NCBI GenBank assembly: GCA_022560555.1
Contig: JADFSZ010000003.1
Location: 1 to 30,891 of the forward strand
DNA length: 30,891 nt
Direction: 5' to 3'
DNA from: PVC group bacterium
GTDB lineage: Bacteria; GCA-001730085; JADFSZ01
A model generated the notes under the pieces. That model did not search any database, was not told where the DNA came from, and saw nothing but the letters and a program-made list of their open reading frames with translations. Below are positions 16,348 to 24,515 of the stretch, piece after piece (position 1 is the first letter of the stretch; the number at the start of each line of letters is the position of its first letter). A program made the position numbers and the translations under genes.

Positions 16348-18192
16348 TTACGAAACTAAATTTTCAACTCCATCCAACGGAGGAACGTTTTCATAGCGCA
16401 GTTGTCTATAAATTTCTTTAGCGCTCTCTAAGAGGCCCTTTTCCTTGTGGGCCCGAGCTAGTTGAAGCAAAATCCATCGCGTAAGCGAAGAATCAGGATG
16501 GATTTTGAGAAATAAATTGTAAACAGAAATGCTTTTATCAAAACGGTTTAGATCAAAGGAGACCTCCCCCATCCTCAAAAGAAGAGTTTTTTTCAAAAAC
16601 GTGTCCTCCTGATCTTGGGCGCCCACCCACGCGAGCTCATAGTGCCGAAGAGCACTCTCGAGCGTTTTCTGGGATTTGTGAATATCTCCACACGCCATGT
16701 GCAATTCTATTTGTTCGCCCCATGTCATAGCCGGATCCTCCAGGAGTGCTTGATACACCTGAAGAGCCCGAGGGGTTTCCCCGCGGAATTGATATATTTG
16801 ACCTAAGGCTTTTTTCACGTCTCCCGGCAAGCTCATAAAAGGGCGCTCTTGGCTATAACGCACAAATTTTTCTATATCTTGCGGCGGAATCGAGGGCAAG
16901 CCTTTATGGAGGATTTCCCCTCCCAAAAGCTTGAGAAGTACCATCGTATCCACCTCGCTATCCCGGATATCTCTTTGCAAGGCCCCCATCACCATCTTCG
17001 CTTGAGAAAAGAGCCTCATATCCGTATAAGCTTCTATGAGCTTACGATATGCACGCCCACGTTCCTCCTCGTCCGTCACGAGCTCATACTCAAGAGAGGC
17101 TTCGATATTCCACAAAGCGAGTAAAGATCGATCCTCTTTTTGCCAAATCCGATTCATCGCTTGAATCACGACCAACGATTGTTCTTGATTCGGGGCTGTC
17201 GAAAGAAATCTCTCAAACATCGTAATCGCCTTCGTCGGCTCACCAAGGGCCGAATAAGCTTGTCCAAGGTAATAGGTAAGTCCTGCAGGATCTGCTTGGT
17301 TTAGCTCGATTTTTGCCAAACACAACTTGATCACATCAGAATATTTCTCACGATTCAGATAAGTTTCGACCAAAAAACCAAATATTTGTTTCAATACAGT
17401 CGCGTTAACATGCTGATTTTTCATGACCTCATAGAGTTTATTCATTTCATCAATGCTCCCCATGAAACAATGATTCTTAGCAATTTGAATGAGGACGTCA
17501 TTCACACGAGGGCTTTTGGGGAATCTATCTATGAGCTCGTAATATGTGTCAATGGCCAATTGATGTTGTCCAAGACGCGTATACCCAAGAGCCAGGCCTC
17601 GTAGTTCAGCCTCAAGACCACCCGAATCCGGAGCATGACTACCTTTAAGATGATGATCGGCCGGAAAAATAATTATCTTTGAATCCTCCCTTTTATAGAA
17701 ACATCCGATCGGATTTAGGATGAGTTGTATAAGGTCTTTTAAAACATAGATGCCCTCGGACAGCTGAATAGGGGTTTTCAAAAAGTCGCTCTCGATCGCG
17801 TCATCGATCATAATATCGAGAGATGTTTTTGTTTTTAAGAGTCCCAAGAACTCTCCTAATGTCGACACATAGGCTTGATAATAAACTTTTTTCTCAAACA
17901 CATCTTGGGCTTTATCCGCGGGATCCAACATATCCCCTTCGGCCCCTAACTCCTCCGGGAGGGAAGGTTCTTTTTTGATTTGGGACGGCTCTTTCTTGGG
18001 TGAATCCGGGACAAGGGAATCCTGGAATTCATAAATCAGAACATTCTGAACTTCCTTTTTTATATTCTTCATTTTTAAATTGAGACGGTCGATGTCTTCC
18101 CTGAGCGTTTGGGCATAAACGTTTTGATGAAAAATTATCAATAGTATTACAAAAAAACTTCGTGAGAAAAAAATTTTGAAACCCGGGTTCAT
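16348..18192 (-). CDS. Exported TPR-repeat protein with an STN-like domain
   Basis: A 614-residue protein starting at the ATG at 18192, which overlaps the STAS stop as ATGA. A signal peptide (FFVILLIIFHQNVYA) is probably cleaved after A27. Residues about 100-177 (YVSTLGEFLGLLKTKTSLDI, KTPIQLSEGIYVLKDLIQLI, CFYKREDSKIIIFPAD) resemble the secretin/TonB short N-terminal (STN) fold. From about 195 to the end there are roughly ten TPR or TPR-like helical pairs, for example RLGQHQLAIDTYYELIDRFP, ALGEPTKAITMFERFL and EKGLLESAKEIYRQLR. It is most likely a periplasmic or outer-membrane assembly scaffold. It is the third gene behind the sigma-54 promoter, so it may be the output of that regulatory unit. 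No specific partner can be named. Confidence 0.85.
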   Translation of the reverse strand: MNPGFKIFFSRSFFVILLIIFHQNVYAQTLREDIDRLNLKMKNIKKEVQNVLIYEFQDSLVPDSPKKEPSQIKKEPSLPEELGAEGDMLDPADKAQDVFEKKVYYQAYVSTLGEFLGLLKTKTSLDIMIDDAIESDFLKTPIQLSEGIYVLKDLIQLILNPIGCFYKREDSKIIIFPADHHLKGSHAPDSGGLEAELRGLALGYTRLGQHQLAIDTYYELIDRFPKSPRVNDVLIQIAKNHCFMGSIDEMNKLYEVMKNQHVNATVLKQIFGFLVETYLNREKYSDVIKLCLAKIELNQADPAGLTYYLGQAYSALGEPTKAITMFERFLSTAPNQEQSLVVIQAMNRIWQKEDRSLLALWNIEASLEYELVTDEEERGRAYRKLIEAYTDMRLFSQAKMVMGALQRDIRDSEVDTMVLLKLLGGEILHKGLPSIPPQDIEKFVRYSQERPFMSLPGDVKKALGQIYQFRGETPRALQVYQALLEDPAMTWGEQIELHMACGDIHKSQKTLESALRHYELAWVGAQDQEDTFLKKTLLLRMGEVSFDLNRFDKSISVYNLFLKIHPDSSLTRWILLQLARAHKEKGLLESAKEIYRQLRYENVPPLDGVENLVS

Positions 18193-18572
18193 GACATTTT
18201 CCATAAAAGATGTTTTTCAATATGCCCAACACCGGAGGAAAATTTTTGGATCCCGTCTTCAAGGGAAGCAACTATCTCGATCATTTGAGATAGACCGCAA
18301 ATCCGAAAAACATTGTGAAGTTTTTCCTGGACTCGAATCATTTTAATATCCCCACCGCTCTTTCGAAAAACCTCCGACAAACGCAAAATCACCTTCATTC
18401 CTTTCGTGGACATACCTTCGAGATCTTCGCAATCTAAAATCACACAATACTTACCTTCCTTTTGCAATTGGCCAAGAAAGGTTTCAAGTTCCTGACACTC
18501 CCCTAAAACCACGTCCCCTTTGAGCGTGACAACCATGAGGTGATTTATTTTCTTTTTCTTAATGTTAAACAT
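18189..18572 (-). CDS. STAS-domain anti-sigma-factor antagonist (downstream partner-switch unit)
   Basis: A 127-residue STAS protein of the SpoIIAA/RsbV type. The conserved phosphorylation loop is DLEGMSTKGMKVIL at residues 50-63. It aligns with the more usual DxxxMSSAGLRVLL, so T56 (or S55) is the likely phospho-acceptor. The start is the ATG at 18572 (MFNIKKKK) with GGAG 5 nt upstream, overlapping the preceding gene by 8 nt; it also overlaps the next gene by 4 nt. Its immediate neighbour carries degenerate phosphatase-like and kinase-like domains. The real kinase may therefore be the RsbW-type protein at 22081-22518, or the pair may work by binding alone. Confidence 0.9.
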   Translation of the reverse strand: MFNIKKKKINHLMVVTLKGDVVLGECQELETFLGQLQKEGKYCVILDCEDLEGMSTKGMKVILRLSEVFRKSGGDIKMIRVQEKLHNVFRICGLSQMIEIVASLEDGIQKFSSGVGHIEKHLLWKMS

Positions 18573-20040
18573 GGACTCTCCGGCTCCAAACAAATGTCAT
18601 CCTTGAAGCGTTGTTCTTCCTATTTTCTATCTGCCAACGATCCGCGAGTTGATCCCACAGAGGCCGCGCGGGATGTTCTATTGACTCGCTCTCTGAGATA
18701 CAGAAATTTCGGCACTCAAACACACATGTCCTATGTTTGGAGCCGGATGACCAGACAAGTGTCACAGAGGAGTCTTTCGAACAACGATCCAAAAGAAAAA
18801 GATAGGCCTCCACACACACAGTTTTGATCAGATAAAAATCCTCCTCGCTTCCAACGGATTCATCTTCCGAAATAAGCTGCAAATATTCTTGTAGATTTTT
18901 AATGTTCTCTTCCGGGTTCACGAAGTTTAAATCTAAGTTATGAGTCGTTTCCTTTGAATCAAGCTGAAGAAAAAGACATTCATAATCGCCCTCAAGGACA
19001 TGGGACACATCCCGAACGTTTTGCCGGGATGAATTCTCTGTTTTACTAAGAACCATTTTACATTTTTTCAGGTATGCGTTTTTGTCAGAGCCTCCCATCG
19101 GCTCCTTGGTCATCACAAGCCCTTCCAATAGAGAGAAACCGAGTTCCTTTTCAACGAATTTCATGGACTCTGAGAGACCGATCAATCCGGATGTCACAGG
19201 AAAATCCAAAAGATCATTCTTTCCGATTCCGATAACAAAATCCCATCCCGCGTTCGCATACGTTATTTTGTTTTTGAGGGGATCCCAAGTGAAAATGAAC
19301 ATGGCCGAGACATCCATGCCGTTCTTCAAAAGCACATCATTCATTTTCGTTAAAATAGGACTTGGGGCAAGACCATCTCGCACGTATTCGCGACACATAT
19401 TCCATACAAGATGTTCATGAAATCCTTTTTGTATTCCTTTTGTTTTTGAACTCATGGCAAAAAACCCATATCGCCCTTTATCGAGTCTCTCACAATGATA
19501 CATCAAGTTTTTATGATCCTGAGAGGATATCTTCACACGCGCTTGGGCCTGCTCTTGACGTCTTAGATTTACTTGAGAAATATATTGAATCATTCCATCT
19601 CTCTCATTAGCTTTAGCTCTCAGATCAGAATTCTCCTTTTCTAAAAATTTAATCTTTTTATATACGTTTGATTTTTTCTGAATATCCTGAACAGCCGTAT
19701 GGATCTCCTCTAAATCATACGGTTTGTTGATAAACGAGTGGACATGTTTTCGGATAGCTTTTTTCGCCAGGTCAAAATCTGATTGTGCCGTTGTAATTAT
19801 GACTTCGATCTCCGGATATTTCTGCTTGGCAAGATCCAAAAGTTCTATCCCCTCTTCTTGATCCGCCAAATTGATGTCCGTAATCAAGACATCCCACGTA
19901 CGCTTGTCCAAGAAACTTACACCATCTTCAAAAGTATGGGCGACCTGCACAACGCATCCCATTTCCTCGCATGAATCTTTGAGAGCCCATGCGAGAACTT
20001 TTTCATCATCAACAACAAGAACGTTTAATGGGGCATCCAT
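18565..20040 (-). CDS. Receiver fused to degenerate PP2C/SpoIIE-like and RsbW-like domains
   Basis: A 491-residue protein starting at the ATG at 20040 (MDAPLNVLVVDDEK) with AAGGA 6 nt upstream. Residues 5-120 are an intact receiver (D11, D12, phospho-acceptor D55, K106). Residues 120-170 are a coiled coil. Residues about 170-365 follow the SpoIIE/PP2C pattern (YANAGWDFVIGI for YTNAGH; VLEGDYECLFLQ for the strand before YTDG). The metal aspartates of GGDYFD, VADVSSKG and YTDG are not found, and there is an insertion near 310-345. Residues about 375-490 resemble the RsbW HATPase, but VCVEAYLFLLDRC replaces the SEAVTNAIIHG N-box and no glycine-rich lid is seen. I infer a binding-only switch controlled by receiver phosphorylation. 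It is the first gene behind the sigma-54 promoter at 20214-20230. Confidence 0.8.
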   Translation of the reverse strand: MDAPLNVLVVDDEKVLAWALKDSCEEMGCVVQVAHTFEDGVSFLDKRTWDVLITDINLADQEEGIELLDLAKQKYPEIEVIITTAQSDFDLAKKAIRKHVHSFINKPYDLEEIHTAVQDIQKKSNVYKKIKFLEKENSDLRAKANERDGMIQYISQVNLRRQEQAQARVKISSQDHKNLMYHCERLDKGRYGFFAMSSKTKGIQKGFHEHLVWNMCREYVRDGLAPSPILTKMNDVLLKNGMDVSAMFIFTWDPLKNKITYANAGWDFVIGIGKNDLLDFPVTSGLIGLSESMKFVEKELGFSLLEGLVMTKEPMGGSDKNAYLKKCKMVLSKTENSSRQNVRDVSHVLEGDYECLFLQLDSKETTHNLDLNFVNPEENIKNLQEYLQLISEDESVGSEEDFYLIKTVCVEAYLFLLDRCSKDSSVTLVWSSGSKHRTCVFECRNFCISESESIEHPARPLWDQLADRWQIENRKNNASRMTFVWSRRVHV

Positions 20041-20213
20041 ACATGATCCTTTTGAACCCGTCCTTTGAAAAACCGCTGACGGTAATACCCTGGTTAAGCC
20101 AAGTTCAGTACCCAAAGATTTTTTCTGAGAAAACCATTACGGGATTTTTGCGCGTTTTGTGTTGGTCTCACTTGCATGATCAAGATCCTTACTAGGGACA
20201 TCCATAATAATTG

Positions 20214-20230
20214 TGCAAGGTACATGCCAA
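20214..20230 (-). promoter_or_regulatory. Sigma-54 (RpoN) promoter
   Basis: The minus strand reads TTGGCATGTACCTTGCA: -24 TTGGCATG, 4 nt, then -12 TTGCA. Exactly 10 bases lie between the invariant GG and GC, as sigma-54 requires. The start would fall near 20204, about 163 nt before the receiver-fusion ATG at 20040. The gene immediately upstream encodes an NtrC-type activator with the GAFTDA loop that contacts sigma-54. Confidence 0.85.
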
Positions 20231-20246
20231 ATCAAATTTACATTTT

Positions 20247-20262
20247 TTATTTATATAAATAA
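20247..20262. promoter_or_regulatory. Perfect 16-bp AT palindrome beside the sigma-54 promoter
   Basis: TTATTTATATAAATAA is a perfect palindrome whose edge is 17 nt upstream of the -24 box. It could bind a regulator or act as a bend site for an IHF/HU-like protein. AT-only palindromes also arise by chance, so this is tentative. Confidence 0.4.
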
Positions 20263-20325
20263 CTTGGATTACTGTGTTTATGGATATTTTAGTCTCAACG
20301 GCGGGGGCTCTCACAACAGATGCCT

Positions 20326-20363
20326 AAGTACAATTACTATACATTTTTTTCTAAATTGTACTT
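20326..20363. promoter_or_regulatory. Inverted repeat, candidate upstream activator site
   Basis: Perfect 10-bp arms, AAGTACAATT (20326-20335) and AATTGTACTT (20354-20363), are separated by 18 nt. The centre is about 140 nt upstream of the expected sigma-54 start, a normal enhancer distance, and the element overlaps the last codons of the activator gene. No T-tract follows on either strand, so it is not a convincing terminator. Confidence 0.45.
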
Positions 20364-21722
20364 ATCAATTTTATTATATAGGGTCGTTCGATTGATACTA
20401 AGAATCTTAGCGGATTTATTCCGATTCCACTTTGTATCCCTTAGCACACGTTGAATATGGCGTTTTTCAATCTCATCCAGGCTTAAATCTTCAAGTTGCT
20501 CTTCTTGACTTTGGTTGTCCATTCGGGCCCCTTCGGCAATGATTTCGGGCTGTCTTTGCAGCATCAAATTGTCCAAAGAAAGAAACGCATCTTCACCCAA
20601 TATCATCGCCCGTTCAATAACGTTCTTCAATTCACGCACATTTCCCGGCCAAGCATAAAAAAGAAGTCTTTGTTTTGCTTCGTCGGTCAGGCCTATAAAA
20701 TTGGATTTAAATTCTTTATTGAATTCTTTAATGAAGAATTTAGCCATATCGAGGATATCCTCTTTATGTTCTCTTAATGGAGCCACATAAATAGGCATCA
20801 CTTTTAGGCGATAATACAAATCCTCCCGGAACGTTCCGTCTTTTACGGCCTCTTCAAGATTTTTATTGGTTGCGGCAATAATACGAATATCAACAAAAAT
20901 ATCTTTTATTCCTCCCACACGGCGAAAGGATTTCTCCTCAATAGCGTGCAAAAGCTTCGACTGCATGCCCGGGGTCATATCCCCGATTTCATCCAAAAAC
21001 AAGGTTCCCCCATCGGCCAATTCGAACAATCCCTCCTTGGTCTTTTTCGCATCCGTAAAGGCGCCTTTTTCATGTCCAAACAACTCGCTTTCGAGAAGGG
21101 CTTCCGGCAAAGCCGTGCCATTAACTTCAACAAAGGGTTTATCTGCCCGGCCGGACGCATAATGGATGACTCGCGCAACCAAACTTTTTCCTGTGCCGCT
21201 ATCGCCCTGAATGAGCACCGTCGAGGCTTTACTCTCGGCCACTTTTGCAACAAGCCGATTGAGGTCTTGAATCACGGAACTTTCTCCGATAATGCTCGTC
21301 AGCTTATATTTACGCCGTTCACCCTGGCGAATGTGCCCTATCTCCTTTTTGAGAGTTCGTGTCTCGAGAGCTTTAGCAATATTGATGAGAAGTTCTTCGA
21401 TATTAAACGGCTTATTAATGTAATCGTAAGCTCCCAACTTCATGGCTTGAACGGCGGAGTCGATATCAGCATATCCCGTGATCATCATGACAATCGCCTC
21501 CGGATCATATTGGATAATGGTTTTTAAAAGATCCATCCCGTTTAGGTCCGGCAGCTTCATGTCGAGAAGTATAAGATCCGGGTTTTTCTGACTGATACAA
21601 TCCAGGATATCAATTTCTCCGTCCGAAAGAATGACATCATAACCGGCTAGGGTCAGAGCCTCGTTGAGCGCGAAACGAATGGACTTTTCATCATCTATAA
21701 CGAGAATGGATTGCTTTGACAT
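20337..21722 (-). CDS. NtrC-family sigma-54-dependent response regulator
   Basis: A 461-residue bacterial enhancer-binding protein. The receiver is at residues 5-118 (D11, D54 in LILLDMKLPDLNG, K104). The AAA+ domain is at about 143-375 with Walker A GDSGTGKS (173-180), the sigma-54 contact loop GAFTDA (220-225), Walker B LFLDEIGD (241-248) and AWPGNVRELKNVIERA. A Fis-type helix-turn-helix lies at 415-455 (HIQRVLRDTKWNRNKSAKIL, NRTTLYNKI). GAFTDA is a common variant of GAFTGA. The start is the ATG at 21722 with GGAG 9 nt upstream. It is last in the MshEN-phosphatase-kinase-STAS operon and lies directly upstream of a sigma-54 promoter. No dedicated histidine kinase is adjacent; the orphan hybrid kinase at 10591-12498 is one candidate donor. 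Confidence 0.96.
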   Translation of the reverse strand: MSKQSILVIDDEKSIRFALNEALTLAGYDVILSDGEIDILDCISQKNPDLILLDMKLPDLNGMDLLKTIIQYDPEAIVMMITGYADIDSAVQAMKLGAYDYINKPFNIEELLINIAKALETRTLKKEIGHIRQGERRKYKLTSIIGESSVIQDLNRLVAKVAESKASTVLIQGDSGTGKSLVARVIHYASGRADKPFVEVNGTALPEALLESELFGHEKGAFTDAKKTKEGLFELADGGTLFLDEIGDMTPGMQSKLLHAIEEKSFRRVGGIKDIFVDIRIIAATNKNLEEAVKDGTFREDLYYRLKVMPIYVAPLREHKEDILDMAKFFIKEFNKEFKSNFIGLTDEAKQRLLFYAWPGNVRELKNVIERAMILGEDAFLSLDNLMLQRQPEIIAEGARMDNQSQEEQLEDLSLDEIEKRHIQRVLRDTKWNRNKSAKILSINRTTLYNKIDKYNLEKNV

Positions 21723-21761
21723 GGCGGATATCTCCACATGGTGGTTAACAAAAATAAAATT

Positions 21762-22097
21762 TTAGGTAAAACTTTCCAGAGCTTCGTCTTCCGTTGAAAA
21801 TATTGCAAACACTTTCGTCAGCTGACTAATTTCAAAGAGCTCACGAACATACTTTTGGAGATTACAAAATCTCAATTCTCCGTCTTCCTCTCTGATCATT
21901 TTTAATCCTGAAACCAGAATGCCCAGTCCCGAGCTATTAATGAAATCAACATCAGCTAAATTTATCAAAATTTTCTTCCGCTTATCCATTAAAGCCTGAT
22001 TCAGACACTCTTTGAGGCTTAAAGATGAATTAATATCGAGTTTACCCGACAAATCAACTATAGTCACATCACTCACTTTTCTAGTTTTGATGTCCAC
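21762..22097 (-). CDS. STAS-domain anti-sigma-factor antagonist (RsbV/SpoIIAA-like)
   Basis: A 111-residue STAS protein with the canonical loop DFINSSGLGILVSGL (residues 51-65); S56 is the likely phosphorylation site. N-terminal strand VTIVDLSGKLDINSS and C-terminal ISQLTKVFAIFSTEDEAL complete the fold. The start is GTG at 22097 with a strong AAGGAGG 9 nt upstream, and it overlaps the kinase gene by 17 nt. The overlap suggests stoichiometric synthesis with its kinase. In partner switching, the unphosphorylated form sequesters the RsbW-type protein and the phosphorylated form releases it. Confidence 0.95.
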   Translation of the reverse strand: MDIKTRKVSDVTIVDLSGKLDINSSLSLKECLNQALMDKRKKILINLADVDFINSSGLGILVSGLKMIREEDGELRFCNLQKYVRELFEISQLTKVFAIFSTEDEALESFT

Positions 22098-22518
22098 AGA
22101 CGCTTCCCTCCTTATCTAAATATTTAATCAAAGATACACACGTTCCTGAATTTTTTATTCGACGAAACTTGAGTTGATCTAAATAGCTTCTCATAATAAA
22201 AATCCCTCGCCCTGTTTCCATCCCAACATTATTTTCATCTATAACACCATGACGCTTAGGGTCATATCTAAAATCATTCTTTCCCTCATCCGTCACATCA
22301 ATTTGAAGTTGATGGGGCTTTATATCCACATTCACAATGATTGTTCCATCTTGATTTTCTTTGTTTCCGTGAATGATCGCGTTTGTGACAGCTTCACTCA
22401 CGGCAATAGAAAGCCTGATTTTTTGTTGAGGGTCAAATTTCAGCAAAACGCTTAATTCATTCACAAAGCTATGAACCACGTCCAAATAATTAAGCGAACT
22501 TTTAAAAGTTAATTTCAT
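22081..22518 (-). CDS. RsbW/SpoIIAB-type serine kinase, anti-sigma-like regulator
   Basis: A 145-residue single-domain HATPase of the RsbW type. The ATP-binding motifs are intact: N-box SEAVTNAIIHGN (E42, N46), DVTDEGKND (D77, G79) and the lid ETGRGIFIMRSYLD. It should phosphorylate the STAS protein encoded next to it and bind an alternative target when free. No matching group-3 sigma factor is encoded in the window; the ECF sigma at 14825-15370 has its own anti-sigma-like partner. The controlled target could instead be the sigma-54 activator downstream or the fusion protein at 18565-20040. No clear Shine-Dalgarno precedes the ATG at 22518. Confidence 0.94.
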   Translation of the reverse strand: MKLTFKSSLNYLDVVHSFVNELSVLLKFDPQQKIRLSIAVSEAVTNAIIHGNKENQDGTIIVNVDIKPHQLQIDVTDEGKNDFRYDPKRHGVIDENNVGMETGRGIFIMRSYLDQLKFRRIKNSGTCVSLIKYLDKEGSVCGHQN

Positions 22519-22587
22519 TTTTTAGTGTGCCAAGGTTTGTTCCAAGTGAGTTTCAAACAACCGTATTTTTACACTCTTTAGAATCCA

Positions 22588-23973
22588 TTAAGCAATAAGA
22601 CGTATGGCCACCATCGCAATATCATCATACTGCTCTAAATCACCGCTAAAAGCAACCAGTTCCTTGAACAGCCCATCAATTAAATTTTTGGAACTTTCTT
22701 CTAAATGTTCGCGAATATATTCACAAAGACGGAATTCTCCGAATAAATCTCCTTGAGGCGAAAGAGATTCAACGACACCATCTGTGTAAAAAAACAGTAA
22801 GTCTCCGTCCAAGAGATCCACGGTTTCTTCCTCGTACTCGGCATCATCGAGAATTCCCAAAAAAAGCCCTCCGGCTTTCAAACGCATCGGCTCACGGAGG
22901 TCTTTTCTAAAGATGAGAGGATAACAATGTCCGGCGTTTGTATAATGTAATTTTCTCTTTTTAAGATCCAAACACCCGTAAAACAATGTTACGAACATGT
23001 CGGTATCTCTGTTGATATCCGAACACACAAGCTGATTGGATCGGGTAATAATGTTCTTAGGCGAAGATTCTCGACTTATGTTTCCCCTTAAAATGGCGCG
23101 TGTCGCGGTCATAACAAGCGCCGCGGGAACACCTTTACTGGAGACATCCGCGACAATGACATGGAGGAGCCCGGAATCAGTAAGGAGATCGAAATAATCC
23201 CCGCCGACTTCTTTCGTGGCTGAATATTTGGTCGCGATGTCAAGGCCGGGAATCTGCGGCGGTTTTTGCGGCAAAAGCCCCAATTGTATGTCCCGGCCCA
23301 ACTGCAGTTCCTGCTCGTATTTTTGCTTCACAAGAGACTCATTGTGCAACAATGCATTATCTATGGCAACAGCGGCAAACCCGGCTACGGCCTTAATGAT
23401 TCTTTTGGCAAATTCGTCAATCTCATCAATGCGTTTAGAGTTGACGATGTTCAGTATGCCCACGGCTCGATCCCGTGTCAAAAGAGGGATACATAACACA
23501 GATTCAATAGTATGATCGCCCTCCTTGCACTCCAGATCCGGATGTTCACGCGGATTTGAATACATCAACAGTTGTTGGGTCAACAAGGCTTCATCGCAAA
23601 TAGACAATCCGCTTTTTTTAATTTTTATCGATCGAATAATTTTATCTTCAAGACTCCAGGAAATTCTTGTTACAAGACGGCCTTCTTCAAGAAGCATGAT
23701 AGAGCCGACTTCCGCGTCGGTCATTTTTAAAGGGAAATAAATGAGGTGGAATAAAATGCGCTCAAGATCGAAGCTGGAGTTGACAAGCTGTCCCGCCTCC
23801 TCTAAATCATCAAGATCTTTAACGCGCTGTTCTAATTTTACGCGGGTTTGGGCAAGAAGCGTTCTCAAATTCCGGTTTTCACTTTTCAAATCTTCCGAAG
23901 AGGGCAACTCGCTCGAAGAATCTTTATCACGCATATGATTTACCCCGGTCTGAAAGGCTTTGGCCCCAAGCAT
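22588..23973 (-). CDS. GAF-domain PP2C/SpoIIE-type serine phosphatase (RsbU-like)
   Basis: A 461-residue protein. Residues 20-62 form a coiled coil, 65-210 a GAF sensor (IESVLCIPLLTRDRAVGILNIVN), 212-235 a signalling helix and 240-460 the phosphatase domain. The metal-binding acids are all present: GGDYFD (D259), VADVSSKG (D276), YTDG (D398) and YDD near the C-terminus. It should dephosphorylate one or both STAS proteins nearby. I start at the ATG at 23973, which has AAGG 5 nt upstream; an internal ATG at 23934 is the alternative. It lies 33 nt after the MshEN gene and 69 nt before the kinase gene. The GAF ligand is unknown. Confidence 0.95.
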   Translation of the reverse strand: MLGAKAFQTGVNHMRDKDSSSELPSSEDLKSENRNLRTLLAQTRVKLEQRVKDLDDLEEAGQLVNSSFDLERILFHLIYFPLKMTDAEVGSIMLLEEGRLVTRISWSLEDKIIRSIKIKKSGLSICDEALLTQQLLMYSNPREHPDLECKEGDHTIESVLCIPLLTRDRAVGILNIVNSKRIDEIDEFAKRIIKAVAGFAAVAIDNALLHNESLVKQKYEQELQLGRDIQLGLLPQKPPQIPGLDIATKYSATKEVGGDYFDLLTDSGLLHVIVADVSSKGVPAALVMTATRAILRGNISRESSPKNIITRSNQLVCSDINRDTDMFVTLFYGCLDLKKRKLHYTNAGHCYPLIFRKDLREPMRLKAGGLFLGILDDAEYEEETVDLLDGDLLFFYTDGVVESLSPQGDLFGEFRLCEYIREHLEESSKNLIDGLFKELVAFSGDLEQYDDIAMVAIRLIA

Positions 23974-24006
23974 ACCGACCTTTCTTGCCTCAAAATCGAC
24001 ATGTTT

Positions 24007-24459
24007 TTATGTAGTTTTTTCTTGATCCTTTTTATTAAAATACTTATCGAATGCTTCTCCTAATTCCGTTAGTGTCGTGATAAAAACTTTAATATCTCCG
24101 CCCGGAATGAGTTTTTTGACATTTTCCATCGTTTCCTCATCCATATCATCAGCGACAGCAACCGTAATGACATTCCCAATTTTATCCACAGGCAAAACAC
24201 CCAATCCCCGGCATATATCCTCGGTAAATATATCCAAAAGTCCTTGGTCGATATCGTAACATCCCAAAGGAAGATAGGCGTGCCCGCCCTGCTCCATGAG
24301 ATGGTCCGCAACCTGCTCTTCCGTGACAAACCCTAGCTCAACAAGAATCTTTCCTAAAAAGCCCCCTTGCTTTTTCTGAACTTCGAGGGCTTTTTCTAAT
24401 TGCTCATTAGTAAGAAGCCCGTCGGCTATGAGAAGTTCTCCGATTCTCTTTTTGGCCAT
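24007..24459 (-). CDS. Stand-alone MshEN (GspE N-terminal) domain protein
   Basis: A 150-residue protein corresponding to the N-terminal domain of GspE/PilB-type ATPases, with no ATPase behind it. The MshEN double motif is clear: RIGELLIADGLLTNEQLEKAL (in two parts, R5-G7 then the helix) and LGKILVELGFVTEEQVADHL (L35-G36). Such motifs bind c-di-GMP in MshE and related proteins. The remainder (YLPLGCYDIDQGLLDIFTED, NVITVAVADDMDEET) matches the usual second half of the domain. The ATG at 24459 has a weak AGG 9 nt upstream and lies about 50 nt behind a promoter. As first gene of a phosphatase-kinase-STAS-activator operon it may feed c-di-GMP levels into the switch. Confidence 0.88.
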   Translation of the reverse strand: MAKKRIGELLIADGLLTNEQLEKALEVQKKQGGFLGKILVELGFVTEEQVADHLMEQGGHAYLPLGCYDIDQGLLDIFTEDICRGLGVLPVDKIGNVITVAVADDMDEETMENVKKLIPGGDIKVFITTLTELGEAFDKYFNKKDQEKTT

Positions 24460-24515
24460 GATTGTAAACCTAAAACCTTATGTTGAAAAAATATACATAT
24501 TTTCGTAACCATCTG

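Noticed and set aside
20041-20203. A riboswitch in the long leader of the receiver-fusion gene
   Set aside because: I could not match it to the c-di-GMP or other known aptamer cores; no clear nested stems were seen.
20326-20363. The 10-bp inverted repeat as a terminator of the NtrC-type gene
   Set aside because: The loop is 18 nt and no T-tract follows on either strand; the enhancer reading fits better.
20946-21527. A 193-codon plus-strand open frame
   Set aside because: It lies antisense to the AAA+ domain of the NtrC-type gene, shows no family motif and no ribosome site.
22525-22545. A TTGGCAC on the minus strand as a second sigma-54 promoter before the RsbW-type gene
   Set aside because: No GC-containing -12 element lies at the required spacing.
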